Below are positions 36,831-46,682 of a stretch of 64,000 nt of DNA, piece after piece. The stretch spans positions 372,001 to 436,000 of the forward strand of contig NZ_WPIN01000004.1 of the NCBI RefSeq assembly GCF_009754945.1, read 5' to 3'. The notes below the pieces were generated by a model that worked only from the letters and a program-made list of their open reading frames with translations, was not told where the DNA came from and ran no database searches. The position numbers and the translations under genes are program-made. Source of the DNA: Spirosoma arboris (GTDB taxonomy: Bacteria > Bacteroidota > Bacteroidia > Cytophagales > Spirosomataceae). How positions within the stretch are numbered: the first letter of the stretch is position 1; every line of letters starts with the position of its first letter.

Positions 36831-37709
36831 ATGACAGACATTTGCACAATTGGACATATATCGCTGGACAAAATTGTCACCTCTCAGTCGGTGACATACA
36901 TGCCCGGTGGAACCTCATTCTACTTTTCCAAAACGCTGTTGCATTCGGATGTTGACTATAAGTTAGTGACCGCATTGGCGCTACAGGATCAGTATATAGT
37001 TGACGATTTACGGGCAGAGGGCGTTGATATTTATACCTTACCGAGCACGCATACAGTTTACTTTCAGAACAGCTATAGTGAAGACCAGAACTATCGGGAG
37101 CAACAGGTATTGCGAAAAGCATCTCCTTTCAGTGTCTCACAAATGCCCGACCTACGTGCTAAAGTATTTCACTTGGGACCACTGCTCGCCGATGACATTC
37201 CGGTAAGACTGATAAAGGATTTGTCAAAAAAAGGGCAGGTTTCGCTGGATGTACAGGGCTATTTACGGCGTGTCTGGAATAAAAAAGTAGTGTATCAGAA
37301 CTGGCCCGGCAAAAAGAAGGTGCTCCCCTATGTAAGTATTCTAAAAGCAAATGAATTTGAAATGGAACTCGTTACAGGCCGCAAAAATGCCTGGGACGGG
37401 GCTAAATATTTGTCTGATCTTGGTGTGCGGGAAGTGATTATAACACTCGGTAGCGAGGGGTCTCTAATTTATTCTGAAGGTACTTTTTATGAAATCCCAG
37501 CCTTCAAACCTACCGCCGTTGTTGATGCCACGGGCTGTGGGGATACCTACATGGCGGGCTATTTATGGAAGCGTGTTCAGGGAGGGCATATACAGGAAGC
37601 CGGGGAGTTTGGTGCGGCATTAGCTTCCTTAAAAGTGGGCACATCGGGGCCCTTTTCTGGGTATCCCACGCAGGTTGCAACCTTATTGGAACAAGGTGTT
37701 TTAAGCTGA
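36831..37709 (+). CDS. PfkB family carbohydrate kinase
   Basis: A 292-residue sugar/nucleoside kinase of the ribokinase fold. The first signature is seen in YMPGGTSFYFSKTL, and the second, with the catalytic Asp, in VDATGCGDTYMAGYLWKR (about 233-250), followed by AALASLKVG. The short lid region suggests a small sugar or inositol-like substrate, but this cannot be decided. The protein begins at its conserved core (ICTIGHISLDKI). Kinases of this shape occur beside inositol or sugar pathways in Bacteroidota. Confidence 0.85.
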   Translation: MTDICTIGHISLDKIVTSQSVTYMPGGTSFYFSKTLLHSDVDYKLVTALALQDQYIVDDLRAEGVDIYTLPSTHTVYFQNSYSEDQNYREQQVLRKASPFSVSQMPDLRAKVFHLGPLLADDIPVRLIKDLSKKGQVSLDVQGYLRRVWNKKVVYQNWPGKKKVLPYVSILKANEFEMELVTGRKNAWDGAKYLSDLGVREVIITLGSEGSLIYSEGTFYEIPAFKPTAVVDATGCGDTYMAGYLWKRVQGGHIQEAGEFGAALASLKVGTSGPFSGYPTQVATLLEQGVLS

Positions 37710-37904
37710 TCTGGGCAACCAGATCTATCATTCGACTGAAGAAACAGGCGATTTGGGCCTAAAAATCAGGCATTCAGGTATGTTTTTTTTCGTATTGAAG
37801 GAAGGAGTGAGAAATTGACTATCCTTGGCAACTGATGTTTCTTAACTTGAGAATCAATTAGTTGGTAAGACTCAAATTAGTTAATTTAATCCGTTCGTAC
37901 ATTT

Positions 37905-38576
37905 ATGCAAAACAGCCTATTTATCGGTGCCGCTTTGATCCCCCTATTTTTGACCAGCAGCCTGCTTACCGGCAATATCAATAGCGGAATCCCAAAAAAA
38001 TCTGCTATTCACCATACCTTAGCCAAAGCCACTACCTACACTGTTGATCCGGCCCAAAGTACAATCAGCTGGAACGCCAAAAAAGTTACCGGAGAACATA
38101 ATGGTCTGGTGAAAATAGCTAAAGGCCAACTGACCTGGGAGGGCAACAAACTCACGGGCGGCACCTTCGTGGCCGATATGACTACGATGCGTGATATAGA
38201 TAAAGGGGAAGCGAATCCGTTTAACGAACGGTTGGTCAACCACCTGCGCTCAGATGACTTTTTTGGCGTGGAAAAATTCCCAACCTCGACCTTTAAAATT
38301 ACCAGCGTGAAACCAATTGAGGGCGCCAAAGCCGGCGAACCCAATTATACCATTAGTGGTGAGCTAACCATTAAAAATACAACTAAACCGCAGACGTTTC
38401 CGGCAACCGTAAATCTGGCGGGTAATGTAGCTCAGGCGACGGCTAAGCTTACGGTCAATCGAATTGACTACGATATTAAGTACCGGGCCGCCATCATTGG
38501 TACAGCAGCTGACAAAATCATCGATGATACCTTTTCATTGGATCTGAAGATTGTAGCCACAAAGACACCGCTGTGA
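37905..38576 (+). CDS. YceI family periplasmic protein
   Basis: A 223-residue exported protein with an N-terminal hydrophobic segment (about 5-25) and a lipocalin-like YceI domain (about 42-220): TYTVDPAQSTISWNAKKVTG, GGTFVADMTTMRD, FGVEKFPTSTFKITSVKPI, IDYDIKYRAAIIGT. The fold binds polyisoprenoids or amphiphiles; YceI proteins are often induced by stress. It lies 62 bp before the dienelactone hydrolase and may be transcribed with it. Confidence 0.92.
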   Translation: MQNSLFIGAALIPLFLTSSLLTGNINSGIPKKSAIHHTLAKATTYTVDPAQSTISWNAKKVTGEHNGLVKIAKGQLTWEGNKLTGGTFVADMTTMRDIDKGEANPFNERLVNHLRSDDFFGVEKFPTSTFKITSVKPIEGAKAGEPNYTISGELTIKNTTKPQTFPATVNLAGNVAQATAKLTVNRIDYDIKYRAAIIGTAADKIIDDTFSLDLKIVATKTPL

Positions 38577-38638
38577 TAGCGCGTGTTGAATCATCAAGAT
38601 ACAAGGAGTAGGAATTACTTACATTCAGATACATACGT

Positions 38639-39532
38639 ATGGCAACCAACAACATCCATAAAGAAGATATCAAACAAGAGGTGTTTGACCTCTATGATGA
38701 TTATGCTCACAACCGCATCGACCGACGTGACTTTGTGCAAAAGCTGTCTACCTATGCCGTGGGGGGTATTACTGTAGCCTCCTTGATGAGTTTTCTAATG
38801 CCTGATTACCAGGGTGCCATCCAAGTAAAAGCCGATGATCCGCGCCTACAATCAGACTATGTCAATTATCCATCTCCCAAAGGTGGCGGCACCATCAAAG
38901 CGTTGTTATCGAAGCCTAAGGATACGACCAAGAAACTCGGCGGTATTATCGTCGTTCATGAAAATCGGGGATTGAATCCGCATATTGCCGATGTTGCCCG
39001 GCGAGCGGCTCTGGCAGGATTTGTTTCCATTGCGCCCGATGCGTTAAGTCCATTAGGTGGCTATCCGGGTACTGATGATGAAGGCCGTGCGATGCAAAGC
39101 AAACGGGACAGAAATGAAATGTTAGAAGATTTTATAGCTGCCTTCGACTATCTGAAAAAGGACAAAGACTGCAATGGCAAAATTGGTGTTGTTGGTTTTT
39201 GCTTTGGTGGGTGGATTGCCAATATGATGGCTGTGCGGATTCCCGATTTAGCGGCAGCTGTGCCATTTTATGGAGGTCAGCCAGCAGCCGAAGATGTACC
39301 TAAAATAAAAGCTCCTCTGCTGTTACAGTACGGGGAACTGGATAAAGGGGTGAATGCGGGTTGGCCAGCGTATGAAGAAGCTCTAAAAAAGAATAACAAG
39401 GAATACACCGCTTACATCTATCCAAATGCCAACCATGGTTTTCATAACGATACGACCCCGCGTTATGATAAAGCCGCAGCCGAACTGGCCTGGAGTCGTA
39501 CAATTGAGTTTTTCAAAGCGAAGTTGACGTAA
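38639..39532 (+). CDS. Dienelactone hydrolase family protein with Tat-like N-terminus
   Basis: A 297-residue alpha/beta hydrolase. The nucleophile is C188 in VVGFCFGGW, with the acid in YGELDKGVN and the His in [11 protein letters not shown], matching carboxymethylenebutenolidase. The N-terminus has a long polar stretch, then [22 protein letters not shown], close to the twin-arginine pattern, so export or membrane tethering through Tat is likely. Substrate unknown; in genomes of this group these enzymes are common and often stress-linked. Confidence 0.88.
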   Translation: MATNNIHKEDIKQEVFDLYDDYAHNRIDRRDFVQKLSTYAVGGITVASLMSFLMPDYQGAIQVKADDPRLQSDYVNYPSPKGGGTIKALLSKPKDTTKKLGGIIVVHENRGLNPHIADVARRAALAGFVSIAPDALSPLGGYPGTDDEGRAMQSKRDRNEMLEDFIAAFDYLKKDKDCNGKIGVVGFCFGGWIANMMAVRIPDLAAAVPFYGGQPAAEDVPKIKAPLLLQYGELDKGVNAGWPAYEEALKKNNKEYTAYIYPNANHGFHNDTTPRYDKAAAELAWSRTIEFFKAKLT

Positions 39533-39629
39533 AGGTCCAACACGAATTAATAATGCCTGACAAGTCATCTGCAAAACAGGTTGGTCTTTTGTCGTGTTAC
39601 AAGTAGAAACTCAGGGTTGATACCTGGAC

Positions 39630-40655
39630 ATGCGCCAATCTGTTAGAACCCAAAAATGGAGCAATGATCAACCTCCCAGGCGCATCCTGATCATGCGTCT
39701 GCAAGCCATTGGCGATGTGATCATTACGTTTCCATTTGTCCAATTGCTCAGGAATCAATACCCCGCTGCTCAAATTGATTTTTTAACCAGAGATAGTCAG
39801 GTATCTCTGGTTAAAAATTTAACAGCCGTCGACAATGTGATTGTCTTTACAGACAGTCACAAACGAGGGTGGCAGTTGCTTCGAACGGTAGCCATTTTAC
39901 CTGGCCTCCTACTAAAACGCTACGATGTCGTTCTAGACTTGCAGGCAAACACCTATTCAACGATTATTCGTCGGTTACTGGCTCCCAGCGCATTTACTGA
40001 ATTTGAAAAATTCACTCCATTTACGGCCGCCGAACGCAACTTTACGGCCATTCAGCGGAGTGGGTTATTGACGTATTTTGAGCATCCAATCTTACCACTT
40101 AAGAGGAAAGATTTAGGCTTACAAAAGCTAAAGGAGAAGGGATGGGATGGTCAGAAGAAGCTGATTGTTTTAAATCCGGCAGGCGCTTTTCCCAGCCGGC
40201 ACTGGCCTCTTGAAAAGTATGCTTCTTTCGCGAAAATATGGCTGACAAAATACCCAAATTCACAATTTCTACTACTGGGCGTACAGAAGATTGCTGAAAA
40301 AGCCGCCTTTCTGGAAAAAGAACTGGGAATGAATTTGATCAATTTGGTAGGAAAGACGACACTTCTAGAAGCCTTCGTTATCCTATCAAAAGCGACGCTT
40401 GTCGTCTCCGAAGATTCTGGATTAATGCATATGGCTTGGGCTCAAAAAATACCCACTATTGCTTTAATCGGATCGACAGATAAAAACAGAAGCTCTCAGG
40501 GAGGAACGCATATTGTCAGTTTAACCTCCGATGATTTAGCGTGTGGAAATTGCATGAAGCCTGATTGTCAATTTGGACCCATTCCGCTTTGTCTGAGTCG
40601 ATATTCTGCTGAAATGATTGTGGAAATAGGCGAAACTTTACTAGCAAATCCATGA
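39630..40655 (+). CDS. Glycosyltransferase family 9 (heptosyltransferase-like)
   Basis: A 341-residue cytosolic GT-B enzyme. GT9 signatures are present: ILIMRLQAIGDVIITFPFV at the N-terminus, VVLDLQANTYS, LIVLNPAGAFPSRHWPLEKY and the C-terminal VSEDSGLMHMAWAQKIPTIALIGS. GT9 enzymes add heptose or related sugars in lipopolysaccharide core synthesis. Four bases overlap with the following GT4 gene point to an operon. Confidence 0.93.
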   Translation: MRQSVRTQKWSNDQPPRRILIMRLQAIGDVIITFPFVQLLRNQYPAAQIDFLTRDSQVSLVKNLTAVDNVIVFTDSHKRGWQLLRTVAILPGLLLKRYDVVLDLQANTYSTIIRRLLAPSAFTEFEKFTPFTAAERNFTAIQRSGLLTYFEHPILPLKRKDLGLQKLKEKGWDGQKKLIVLNPAGAFPSRHWPLEKYASFAKIWLTKYPNSQFLLLGVQKIAEKAAFLEKELGMNLINLVGKTTLLEAFVILSKATLVVSEDSGLMHMAWAQKIPTIALIGSTDKNRSSQGGTHIVSLTSDDLACGNCMKPDCQFGPIPLCLSRYSAEMIVEIGETLLANP

Positions 40656-41770
40656 CGAAAAAGCGTATCGCCATTATCATTTATGGAGGAGTTGGGGTTG
40701 GAATCGGCTCAGAAGGGGTAATCTGTTTAGTCAACTTATGCGAACGTATTGCTCAGGAGTATGATTTGACGGTGTTTTCTATGGTGCGCATTGATGCGGG
40801 CTACCAGCCGAAAGGCTATCAGTTAATAGGAACGCCTTTTGGTGAAAAAAGAAGTGCACTGGTCCGAATGGCGTATATTGGCTTTAAGCTGATCCAGCAA
40901 CATGCCCAAAAACCATATGCTATTGTGCACGCTTTTTGGGCGTATCCGGCTGGCTTACTGGCTTTGTTGATGGGTAAACGGTTAGGAATAAAAACAGCCG
41001 TTACGTTTATGGGAGGAGAAGTGGCCAATCTGCCTACTATAAACTATGGCCTCTACCGGTCTTCGCTCAAGAAAAAAATCATTCAACAAATCGCCAAACG
41101 TGTCGATGTTGTTATTGCCCTAACCCAACATCATGCGCAGAAACTAACCGAAAAGCTGGCCATTAAAAAACTGGTCGTTATTCCATTTGGGGTTGATTTG
41201 GCCCAGTTCTCCATTGTTTCAAAACCCGTTTGTCCGCCTTACCAGTTTCTTTACCTGGGCAATATTAACCGGGTCAAAGACATTCCGACTCTTCTGAGTA
41301 CGTTTCAGAAAATCAGCCAGACCGTTGACGCTACGCTGGATATTGTTGGACTCGATACGCTACACGGGGAAATGCAGGCATTAGCGAGCCAGTTGGCCAT
41401 AAGCGATAAGGTTCATTTTCATGGCTATCAGCGAAACCATCAGCTTCGAAACTGGCTGGCTAAAGCGCATATTTTGCTTCATACGTCCTTATGGGAATCG
41501 CAGGCTGTTGTTGTCAATGAAGCCATTGCTTCGGGTGTTGTTGTGTGTGGCACCCGAGTGGGACTGATTGCTGATTTGGAAAATATCATAACCGTCGTAG
41601 CGCCCGTAGGCGATGCGGAGGATTTAGCTCATAAAGTGCTTCAGTTATTGGCCAATACGGATCAGTATAAACAACTCCGTTCCAATGGAATTGCCTGGAG
41701 CCAGAATCATGATTTAAGCACGCAATACCAGCACTACAGCAATCTATATCAGTCGTTACTTACTTACTAA
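40652..41770 (+). CDS. Glycosyltransferase family 4
   Basis: A 372-residue GT-B enzyme. It shows the N-terminal Gly-rich loop (YGGVGVGIGSEGVIC), a nucleotide-sugar-binding C-domain (FLYLGNINRVKDIPTLLSTF) and the E-x7-E region (LWESQAVVVNEAIASGVVV). Probably adds a hexose to an envelope glycan or glycolipid, together with the GT9 enzyme before it. Acceptor and sugar are unknown. It is followed by the palindromic element at 41773. Confidence 0.92.
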   Translation: MTKKRIAIIIYGGVGVGIGSEGVICLVNLCERIAQEYDLTVFSMVRIDAGYQPKGYQLIGTPFGEKRSALVRMAYIGFKLIQQHAQKPYAIVHAFWAYPAGLLALLMGKRLGIKTAVTFMGGEVANLPTINYGLYRSSLKKKIIQQIAKRVDVVIALTQHHAQKLTEKLAIKKLVVIPFGVDLAQFSIVSKPVCPPYQFLYLGNINRVKDIPTLLSTFQKISQTVDATLDIVGLDTLHGEMQALASQLAISDKVHFHGYQRNHQLRNWLAKAHILLHTSLWESQAVVVNEAIASGVVVCGTRVGLIADLENIITVVAPVGDAEDLAHKVLQLLANTDQYKQLRSNGIAWSQNHDLSTQYQHYSNLYQSLLTY

Positions 41771-41772
41771 GA

Positions 41773-41963
41773 CAGGGTTTCTTATAAAAAATACAACCTC
41801 GTAGAGGTGGGGTCTTTGTAGTAAAAAGGTGCTCATTACTTTTCAGAACTCCGTAGGAGTGACATCTTGGCCAATTATGTCACTCCTACGGAGTTCTGAA
41901 AGGGGTGGTTGACCGTTTTCTACAAAGATTACATGCCTACGGCATTTTTATAAGAAAGCCCTG
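41773..41963. repeat. 191-bp nested palindromic element
   Basis: The inner stem is a perfect 25-bp inverted repeat (41841-41865 and 41877-41901) with an 11-nt loop, and the ends (CAGGGTTTCTTATAAAAA and its counterpart TTTTTATAAGAAAGCCCTG) also pair, with a further paired stretch around TCTTTGTAG/CTACAAAG. It lies between two convergent operons and looks like a MITE or compound REP element rather than a simple terminator, although it could terminate both. No open frame is present. Confidence 0.7.
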
Positions 41964-41977
41964 CTGACTAAGAAAGA

Positions 41978-42775
41978 TTAGTAAGAGGCTCCTTTTTTAA
42001 TGATGATCCAGGGAAAAGGGTTCTGATTTTTGGTAAATAGTCTTTTCCAGAAAGACTCGTTTTTATTCTTGTAGACGGGCGAATAGGGGGCAATACGTTG
42101 AAATGTATGGTGAAAATAAAACCGGGCCATTGCCGGATAGCCCAGTTGTTGATAGTAGTCTGCGGTCCTTTGCCGGGCATTTTCTACTTCGTCTATTTCG
42201 TAAAAAGGACTATCCAGAATATGAATTTCACCGCCGGGCATTAACAACCGAAAAAGAGCTTCAATGAGTTGGTCAATCGGATGAAAATACTGAATAGCCG
42301 CGTTTAAGACAACTTTGTCGAAACTTTGGGGTTGAAATAATACCGTCAGAATATCACCGTAACAAAAGAGTAAGTTTTCTTGACTGAAGAGTCGATGTGC
42401 CTGTTGTAATTCGGGTAAATTGAGGTCTAATCCGACAACTCTTACCTGAGAAATTTTCGCCAGTTTGGCTGAGAACCAGCCATTTCCACAACCTAAGTCC
42501 AGGATTTGTAACGGCTTTTTTACCTGAGCCAAATCGGTACAAAAGCGCTCAGCTGTTTGCTTTCGCAGTTGCCATTCAGCGTAATGCGGTGCGCCCTTAG
42601 GTAAATCGGGTAATTGCCTGACCAACTCATCACTAAGCACTCGATTTTCCTTTGTTCGTACTTGTAGATAAACTTCTTCGTGTGTATGGTCGGGTACATA
42701 AGTTGAAAGCAGCCAAACGCCCGATGCCGTAGGCATTTGCTCCAGGAACTGGCGCAACGTAGTATGACTGGTCAT
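41978..42775 (-). CDS. Class I SAM-dependent methyltransferase
   Basis: I start at the ATG at 42775, which overlaps the radical SAM stop by four bases (ATGA), giving 265 residues. The SAM-binding region is clear (LQILDLGCGNGWFSAKLAKI, then VVGLDLN and FDKVVLNAAIQYFHP), followed by the usual GGEIHILDSPFYE strand. The C-terminal tail is of unknown type. It is last in the six-gene minus-strand cassette. The acceptor is not known. Confidence 0.88.
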   Translation of the reverse strand: MTSHTTLRQFLEQMPTASGVWLLSTYVPDHTHEEVYLQVRTKENRVLSDELVRQLPDLPKGAPHYAEWQLRKQTAERFCTDLAQVKKPLQILDLGCGNGWFSAKLAKISQVRVVGLDLNLPELQQAHRLFSQENLLFCYGDILTVLFQPQSFDKVVLNAAIQYFHPIDQLIEALFRLLMPGGEIHILDSPFYEIDEVENARQRTADYYQQLGYPAMARFYFHHTFQRIAPYSPVYKNKNESFWKRLFTKNQNPFPWIIIKKGASY

Positions 42776-44292
42776 AGCATGGTAGCACCTTCCGTTTCGG
42801 GCTGACGGTATCGAAGCCAAAAACGCTGGAGAAGTTTCAGTTCAACCGGGAAATGAAAGAAATTGGTTTGATACCTAACCTTCGATAGAAAAGCAATAGC
42901 CTTCCGCTGCAACGAACTCAGTTTCACGTCTTGTACGGTCGGATAACGCGCATTTAATACCACTTCAAAATTTCGGATTTTGTCAATCATCGGAGCCGTT
43001 AGCCAGGGAGTCAATGGGTTTTTTCGTAAATCAAATCCTTTCCATTCCTGCGCTAACCAGTCATCCAGTTTTGCCGGAAACACAAAGCCTGATGCTTTTA
43101 CTTTTTCGTACAAATCAGAGCCTTCCGTAAGCACCGGACTGTAGACATACAGGATGATTTCTGTATGAGGATTAGCTTGTTTTACCTTTTTGATAAACTC
43201 AATATCTTCATCGATCATGGCCATCACCTGTTGAGGAGTCTCCGCGGGAAAGCCCAGGACAAAGGAATATTCCGGAATAATGTTGAACTGACCCAGGCGT
43301 TCGGCAAAACGAATCATCTGGGCTGCGTTCTGCGTTCCACCTTTATCGATGGCCTTGAGCGTGTCTTCATTTCCCGTTTCTGCCCCTAAAAAAATCATTG
43401 TACAACCGGCACGACTCATGAGCGCCAGCGTATCATCTGAAAATTTATCGAGGGTGTCAATTCTAGCTTCGCCCCACCACTGGATTTTCTCGGGCTCAAT
43501 GAGTTCACAAAAGGCTCGGATTCTTTTCTCAGACACAAAGAAATTATTATCGCAGAACTCAACGGAATCGATTTTGTACTGGTCTTTCAGGTATTTGATG
43601 TCCTGATAAAGTCGATCTGCCGACATACCTTTCCAGCGGGCTTCGAAAATGGGAACTATACCGCAGAAAGAACAGGTAAACGGACAGCCAAAACTGCTAT
43701 GGTATAAAGTGGTTTTTTTTCCTAAGTAAGTTTTGCCTAAATAAGATTGGATGGGGTAGTATTTCTCAAGCTCCTGATAAGGAAGGGTTTGTAAGGAATC
43801 CATATCAATCGACGTGATTTTATGGGTTTTAACAATCACGTCCTTCACTTTAAAAATAAGGTTATTGATTTGGTGCAAATCGAGCTGATTTTCCAGCGCG
43901 TCAAGTAAGGCAGGAAAGGCCAGATCGCCGATGCCATTGATAATATAATCCACATAGCCCGACTCCATGCATACTTTATACTGGTTGGAGGCAAAGTAGC
44001 CTCCCCAGATAGTCGTTATCTGTGGATATTCCTCTTTAATCTGTTTGGTAAACGGTATAGCCTGTCGTAATTGAGGGCCAGGCATTACAGTACACCCAAA
44101 ATACTTGAATTCGCCGGAGTCCAGGTATTTTTTTATTTTTCCCCAGGAATCTGTTTCTCGGTTACCATCTATTAAAACAAACTCGTATTTACCGTAAATG
44201 GATGCGGCTACCTGCAATATGGATAGCGGAATTCTGGCTTTGAATTTGGTTACCAGCGGATTGAAAAGTATAATTTTATTCTTTTGATTCAT
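42772..44292 (-). CDS. B12-binding domain radical SAM enzyme
   Basis: From the ATG at 44292 (506 residues; the frame extends further but the N-terminus is not conserved-looking). Residues about 1-150 form a cobalamin-binding Rossmann domain (KIILFNPLVTKFK, VLIDGNRE, TTIWGGYFAS) and 190-400 the radical SAM barrel, with the CxxxCxxC cluster motif in GCPFTCSFCG and GAETGNEDTL later. B12-radical SAM enzymes methylate unactivated carbons or do rearrangements. The classic cobalamin ligand motif is absent, as in many of the family. It is transcribed with the methyltransferases. Confidence 0.92.
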   Translation of the reverse strand: MNQKNKIILFNPLVTKFKARIPLSILQVAASIYGKYEFVLIDGNRETDSWGKIKKYLDSGEFKYFGCTVMPGPQLRQAIPFTKQIKEEYPQITTIWGGYFASNQYKVCMESGYVDYIINGIGDLAFPALLDALENQLDLHQINNLIFKVKDVIVKTHKITSIDMDSLQTLPYQELEKYYPIQSYLGKTYLGKKTTLYHSSFGCPFTCSFCGIVPIFEARWKGMSADRLYQDIKYLKDQYKIDSVEFCDNNFFVSEKRIRAFCELIEPEKIQWWGEARIDTLDKFSDDTLALMSRAGCTMIFLGAETGNEDTLKAIDKGGTQNAAQMIRFAERLGQFNIIPEYSFVLGFPAETPQQVMAMIDEDIEFIKKVKQANPHTEIILYVYSPVLTEGSDLYEKVKASGFVFPAKLDDWLAQEWKGFDLRKNPLTPWLTAPMIDKIRNFEVVLNARYPTVQDVKLSSLQRKAIAFLSKVRYQTNFFHFPVELKLLQRFWLRYRQPETEGATML

Positions 44293-44336
44293 GGCATCTA
44301 TTTCGCTTACTTTTAGTAACCAGCACTCGCTTAAAA

Positions 44337-45005
44337 CTAGACTGATAACTTTACCAAATAATACCATTCACCATTCTTTTTTATAGTGGAGAATGATTGC
44401 CACTTATATCCTTTTTCAGTAGCTAATTGATGAATTTTTTTAAGATTGCAATCTTCTGAAAGAATCATCATCGCATAACCTGTTTTTGATAGAAAATGAG
44501 CTAACTGTGAAAATAGTTTTTTGAAATACTCATAATCATCACCACAAAACCACGCCTTTTCGGCGTCTGTTTTTGGTGTTTTTGGGTAATAAGGCGGGTT
44601 AATAAGTATTAGGTCAAATAACTGATCAACAAACTGATCAAATAAGTCAGAATGCACTACATTAACTACTACATCGTTGATACGAGCATTTTCCCGGACA
44701 GTAGCACAAGCGATTGGATTAATGTCAGATGCTGTAACGAGAGCGCCATTTCTAGCCATGTCGACAGCTAATAAGCCAGAGCCTGCACCTAATTCCAGTA
44801 CTTTTAAACCCAGTACAGGCTGGCTATTTACGAACTCTAATAATAACTTTGTACTTGAAAATAAAGTAGGATGAAAAACGCCGGGAGGAACCTTTATCTC
44901 CAGTCCGGCTAACGCTATTTTCCGTTCTTTTGATAAATAGTATTTAGTAGCTGGAATTAGCACCCATCTGCCAAATGTTTTCCTTATAGATTTCGAAAGA
45001 CTCAT
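44337..45005 (-). CDS. Class I methyltransferase with NPPY motif
   Basis: I use the ATG at 45005 (222 residues); a GTG at 45023 is possible. The sequence has LKVLELGAGSGLLAVDMARNG, ASDINPIACATVRENA and LILINPPYYPK; NPPY is typical of methyltransferases acting on N atoms of nucleic acids or proteins, such as HemK/PrmC- or TrmN6-like enzymes. The small size and position inside this cassette suggest a biosynthetic substrate instead. The region is AT-rich. Confidence 0.85.
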   Translation of the reverse strand: MSLSKSIRKTFGRWVLIPATKYYLSKERKIALAGLEIKVPPGVFHPTLFSSTKLLLEFVNSQPVLGLKVLELGAGSGLLAVDMARNGALVTASDINPIACATVRENARINDVVVNVVHSDLFDQFVDQLFDLILINPPYYPKTPKTDAEKAWFCGDDYEYFKKLFSQLAHFLSKTGYAMMILSEDCNLKKIHQLATEKGYKWQSFSTIKKNGEWYYLVKLSV

Positions 45006-45024
45006 AAGTTTGATCAGTTGCACA

Positions 45025-45846
45025 CTATACTGATTTTTTTTGCAGAGTTATCGCATAATAATCGCCAATTCTATTGAACGGAAATTTAGTACTAAACTTA
45101 GCTTCTGCTCGTTTCAGGAATTGCCACAATCCAGGATATTTGTCTGGAAAACCCTCCATATATGAAGGAGGAACAATTGTGCAAACTCCTTCCAGACTCA
45201 CCAAATCAAACTCTTTTTTCAACTGCTTAATAACATAGGAAGGAGGATAATACCAGCATAAAAAATGGACACCATCAATATGCGCTTTAGCGCCCTTCTT
45301 TGCGAATAAACGTCGAAAGGCTACTTTAAAATGGCCTCTAACAACATGTAAAAACTCCCACAAACAGAAAGGGGGCATGATGACCAGCGTTACATAGCCA
45401 TTCGGTTTAAGCAAGGGAGCAAATGTGCTTATTACTTTATCAAGGGATTGCGTACAGTTTAAACCGCCAAAATTTGAAAAAATGGCCTCAAATGGTCCTT
45501 TGTTCGTAAGCTTTTCAAGGTCAAGGAAAGAAATCTGCTCGTGTGAGATCAAATCAGCTAATTCCAGCCTATCAACTTTCTTTTGTAGTTGAGACAACAT
45601 CCCTTCAGAAATATCGGTAGCATGTACGCTGTATCCTTTTTGGGCGAAGTAAACAGCATCCTGACCCGTGCCAGCATTTAATTCTAAAATAGTGCTACCA
45701 GTTTTGACGTACTTCTCAACATGAGATCGGATTTTTTCCCGTTTGTAGCTAACGATACTATTGCTGGCATACGTTTGGTCAAAAACGGCAGACTGTTTCG
45801 TGAATGCTGATTGAGCGGCCTTATTTTCAATAGCGTACTTTACCAT
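45025..45846 (-). CDS. Class I SAM-dependent methyltransferase
   Basis: A 273-residue Methyltransf_11/25-like enzyme: STILELNAGTGQDAVYFAQKG, VHATDISEGMLSQLQKKV and a following GPFEAIFSNFGGLNCTQSL. The Asn in place of the usual Gly (LELNAGTG) is a mild variant of motif I. The C-terminal part (about 150-270) has several hydrophobic/aromatic stretches (LVIMPPFCLWEFLHVV) that could contact a lipid-like acceptor. Gene is tightly packed: 4 bp from the upstream gene. Confidence 0.88.
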   Translation of the reverse strand: MVKYAIENKAAQSAFTKQSAVFDQTYASNSIVSYKREKIRSHVEKYVKTGSTILELNAGTGQDAVYFAQKGYSVHATDISEGMLSQLQKKVDRLELADLISHEQISFLDLEKLTNKGPFEAIFSNFGGLNCTQSLDKVISTFAPLLKPNGYVTLVIMPPFCLWEFLHVVRGHFKVAFRRLFAKKGAKAHIDGVHFLCWYYPPSYVIKQLKKEFDLVSLEGVCTIVPPSYMEGFPDKYPGLWQFLKRAEAKFSTKFPFNRIGDYYAITLQKKSV

Positions 45847-45850
45847 GAGC

Positions 45851-46651
45851 TTAACTTGAGGCTTTGGCGTTATGGGCCATAATTAGATACCCTTCCATAA
45901 GTTGCTGTGTTGTTGGGGCCGATTTGATCGCTTTCTCAAAGCGCTGTGACCAGTGGGTTAAGGCTAACTTTCCGTAAACACGACCCAGAAACGTAAATAG
46001 GAGTGATAACTTTTCGTTAAGAGTTGATTTTGCCTTAAAAGCAGGTAAGGCATCGACCTTTTCTATTCTCAGTATATCAAATTGGTTCGTCGTCAACAGG
46101 CGCTTCCAATCATCTATATAAGGATAACTGGCACAGGCTTGATTAATCCCGAATTTTTCTCTGGTAAACTTATTAAACTGCGCGACTGTCTCCAGACTTG
46201 TACTGTTTAACCAGATAGTTTCATTGAGAAATAGCTTTCCAGATGGCTTTAAGATTCTGCCAAACAGCGTTAAAAGAAGCATCAAATCATTTCCACTCTG
46301 AATTCCCAACACTGACTCAATGTAGATTTTGTCGAAATAATTATCGGCAAAGCAATCCAATTGATTTTTTTCTATTTTCTGAACGACAACGCTCTTTTTT
46401 AAGTGACAAAATGCAAGCCTTTTTTTTGTTTTATCGATCATTAAATCAGAAGCATCAACTCCGCAGAATATTGTCTGTGGATATCTGGATACGACCTTAA
46501 TTAAGGTACCTCCTGTTCCTACGCCAAACTCTAAAATTCGTTCTCCTGGTTTACAGTCCAGCCAGTTAATCAAATGCTCGGTGGCTATCTCACCTTTTGC
46601 ATGCAGGTAAGTGCTATGAGTTTTAGCAAGAAAGTCCAGAAACTGATTCAT
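45851..46651 (-). CDS. Class I SAM-dependent methyltransferase
   Basis: A 266-residue protein with ERILEFGVGTGGTLIKVVS (SAM loop), CGVDASDLMIDKTKKRLAF and FDKIYIESVLGIQS, then SGKLFLNETIWLN. These are the standard motifs of UbiE/Cfa-like methyltransferases. Function within the cassette is unknown. It lies 31 bp after the nucleotidyltransferase gene and 4 bp before the next methyltransferase. Confidence 0.88.
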   Translation of the reverse strand: MNQFLDFLAKTHSTYLHAKGEIATEHLINWLDCKPGERILEFGVGTGGTLIKVVSRYPQTIFCGVDASDLMIDKTKKRLAFCHLKKSVVVQKIEKNQLDCFADNYFDKIYIESVLGIQSGNDLMLLLTLFGRILKPSGKLFLNETIWLNSTSLETVAQFNKFTREKFGINQACASYPYIDDWKRLLTTNQFDILRIEKVDALPAFKAKSTLNEKLSLLFTFLGRVYGKLALTHWSQRFEKAIKSAPTTQQLMEGYLIMAHNAKASS

Positions 46652-46682
46652 TGGCCTGTACTATTATCCCCTTTTTTACGCT

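Noticed and set aside
37708..37730. CTGATCTGG-CAA-CCAGATC hairpin after the PfkB-type gene
   Set aside because: Short stem without a T-tract, overlapping the stop codon; too weak to call a terminator.
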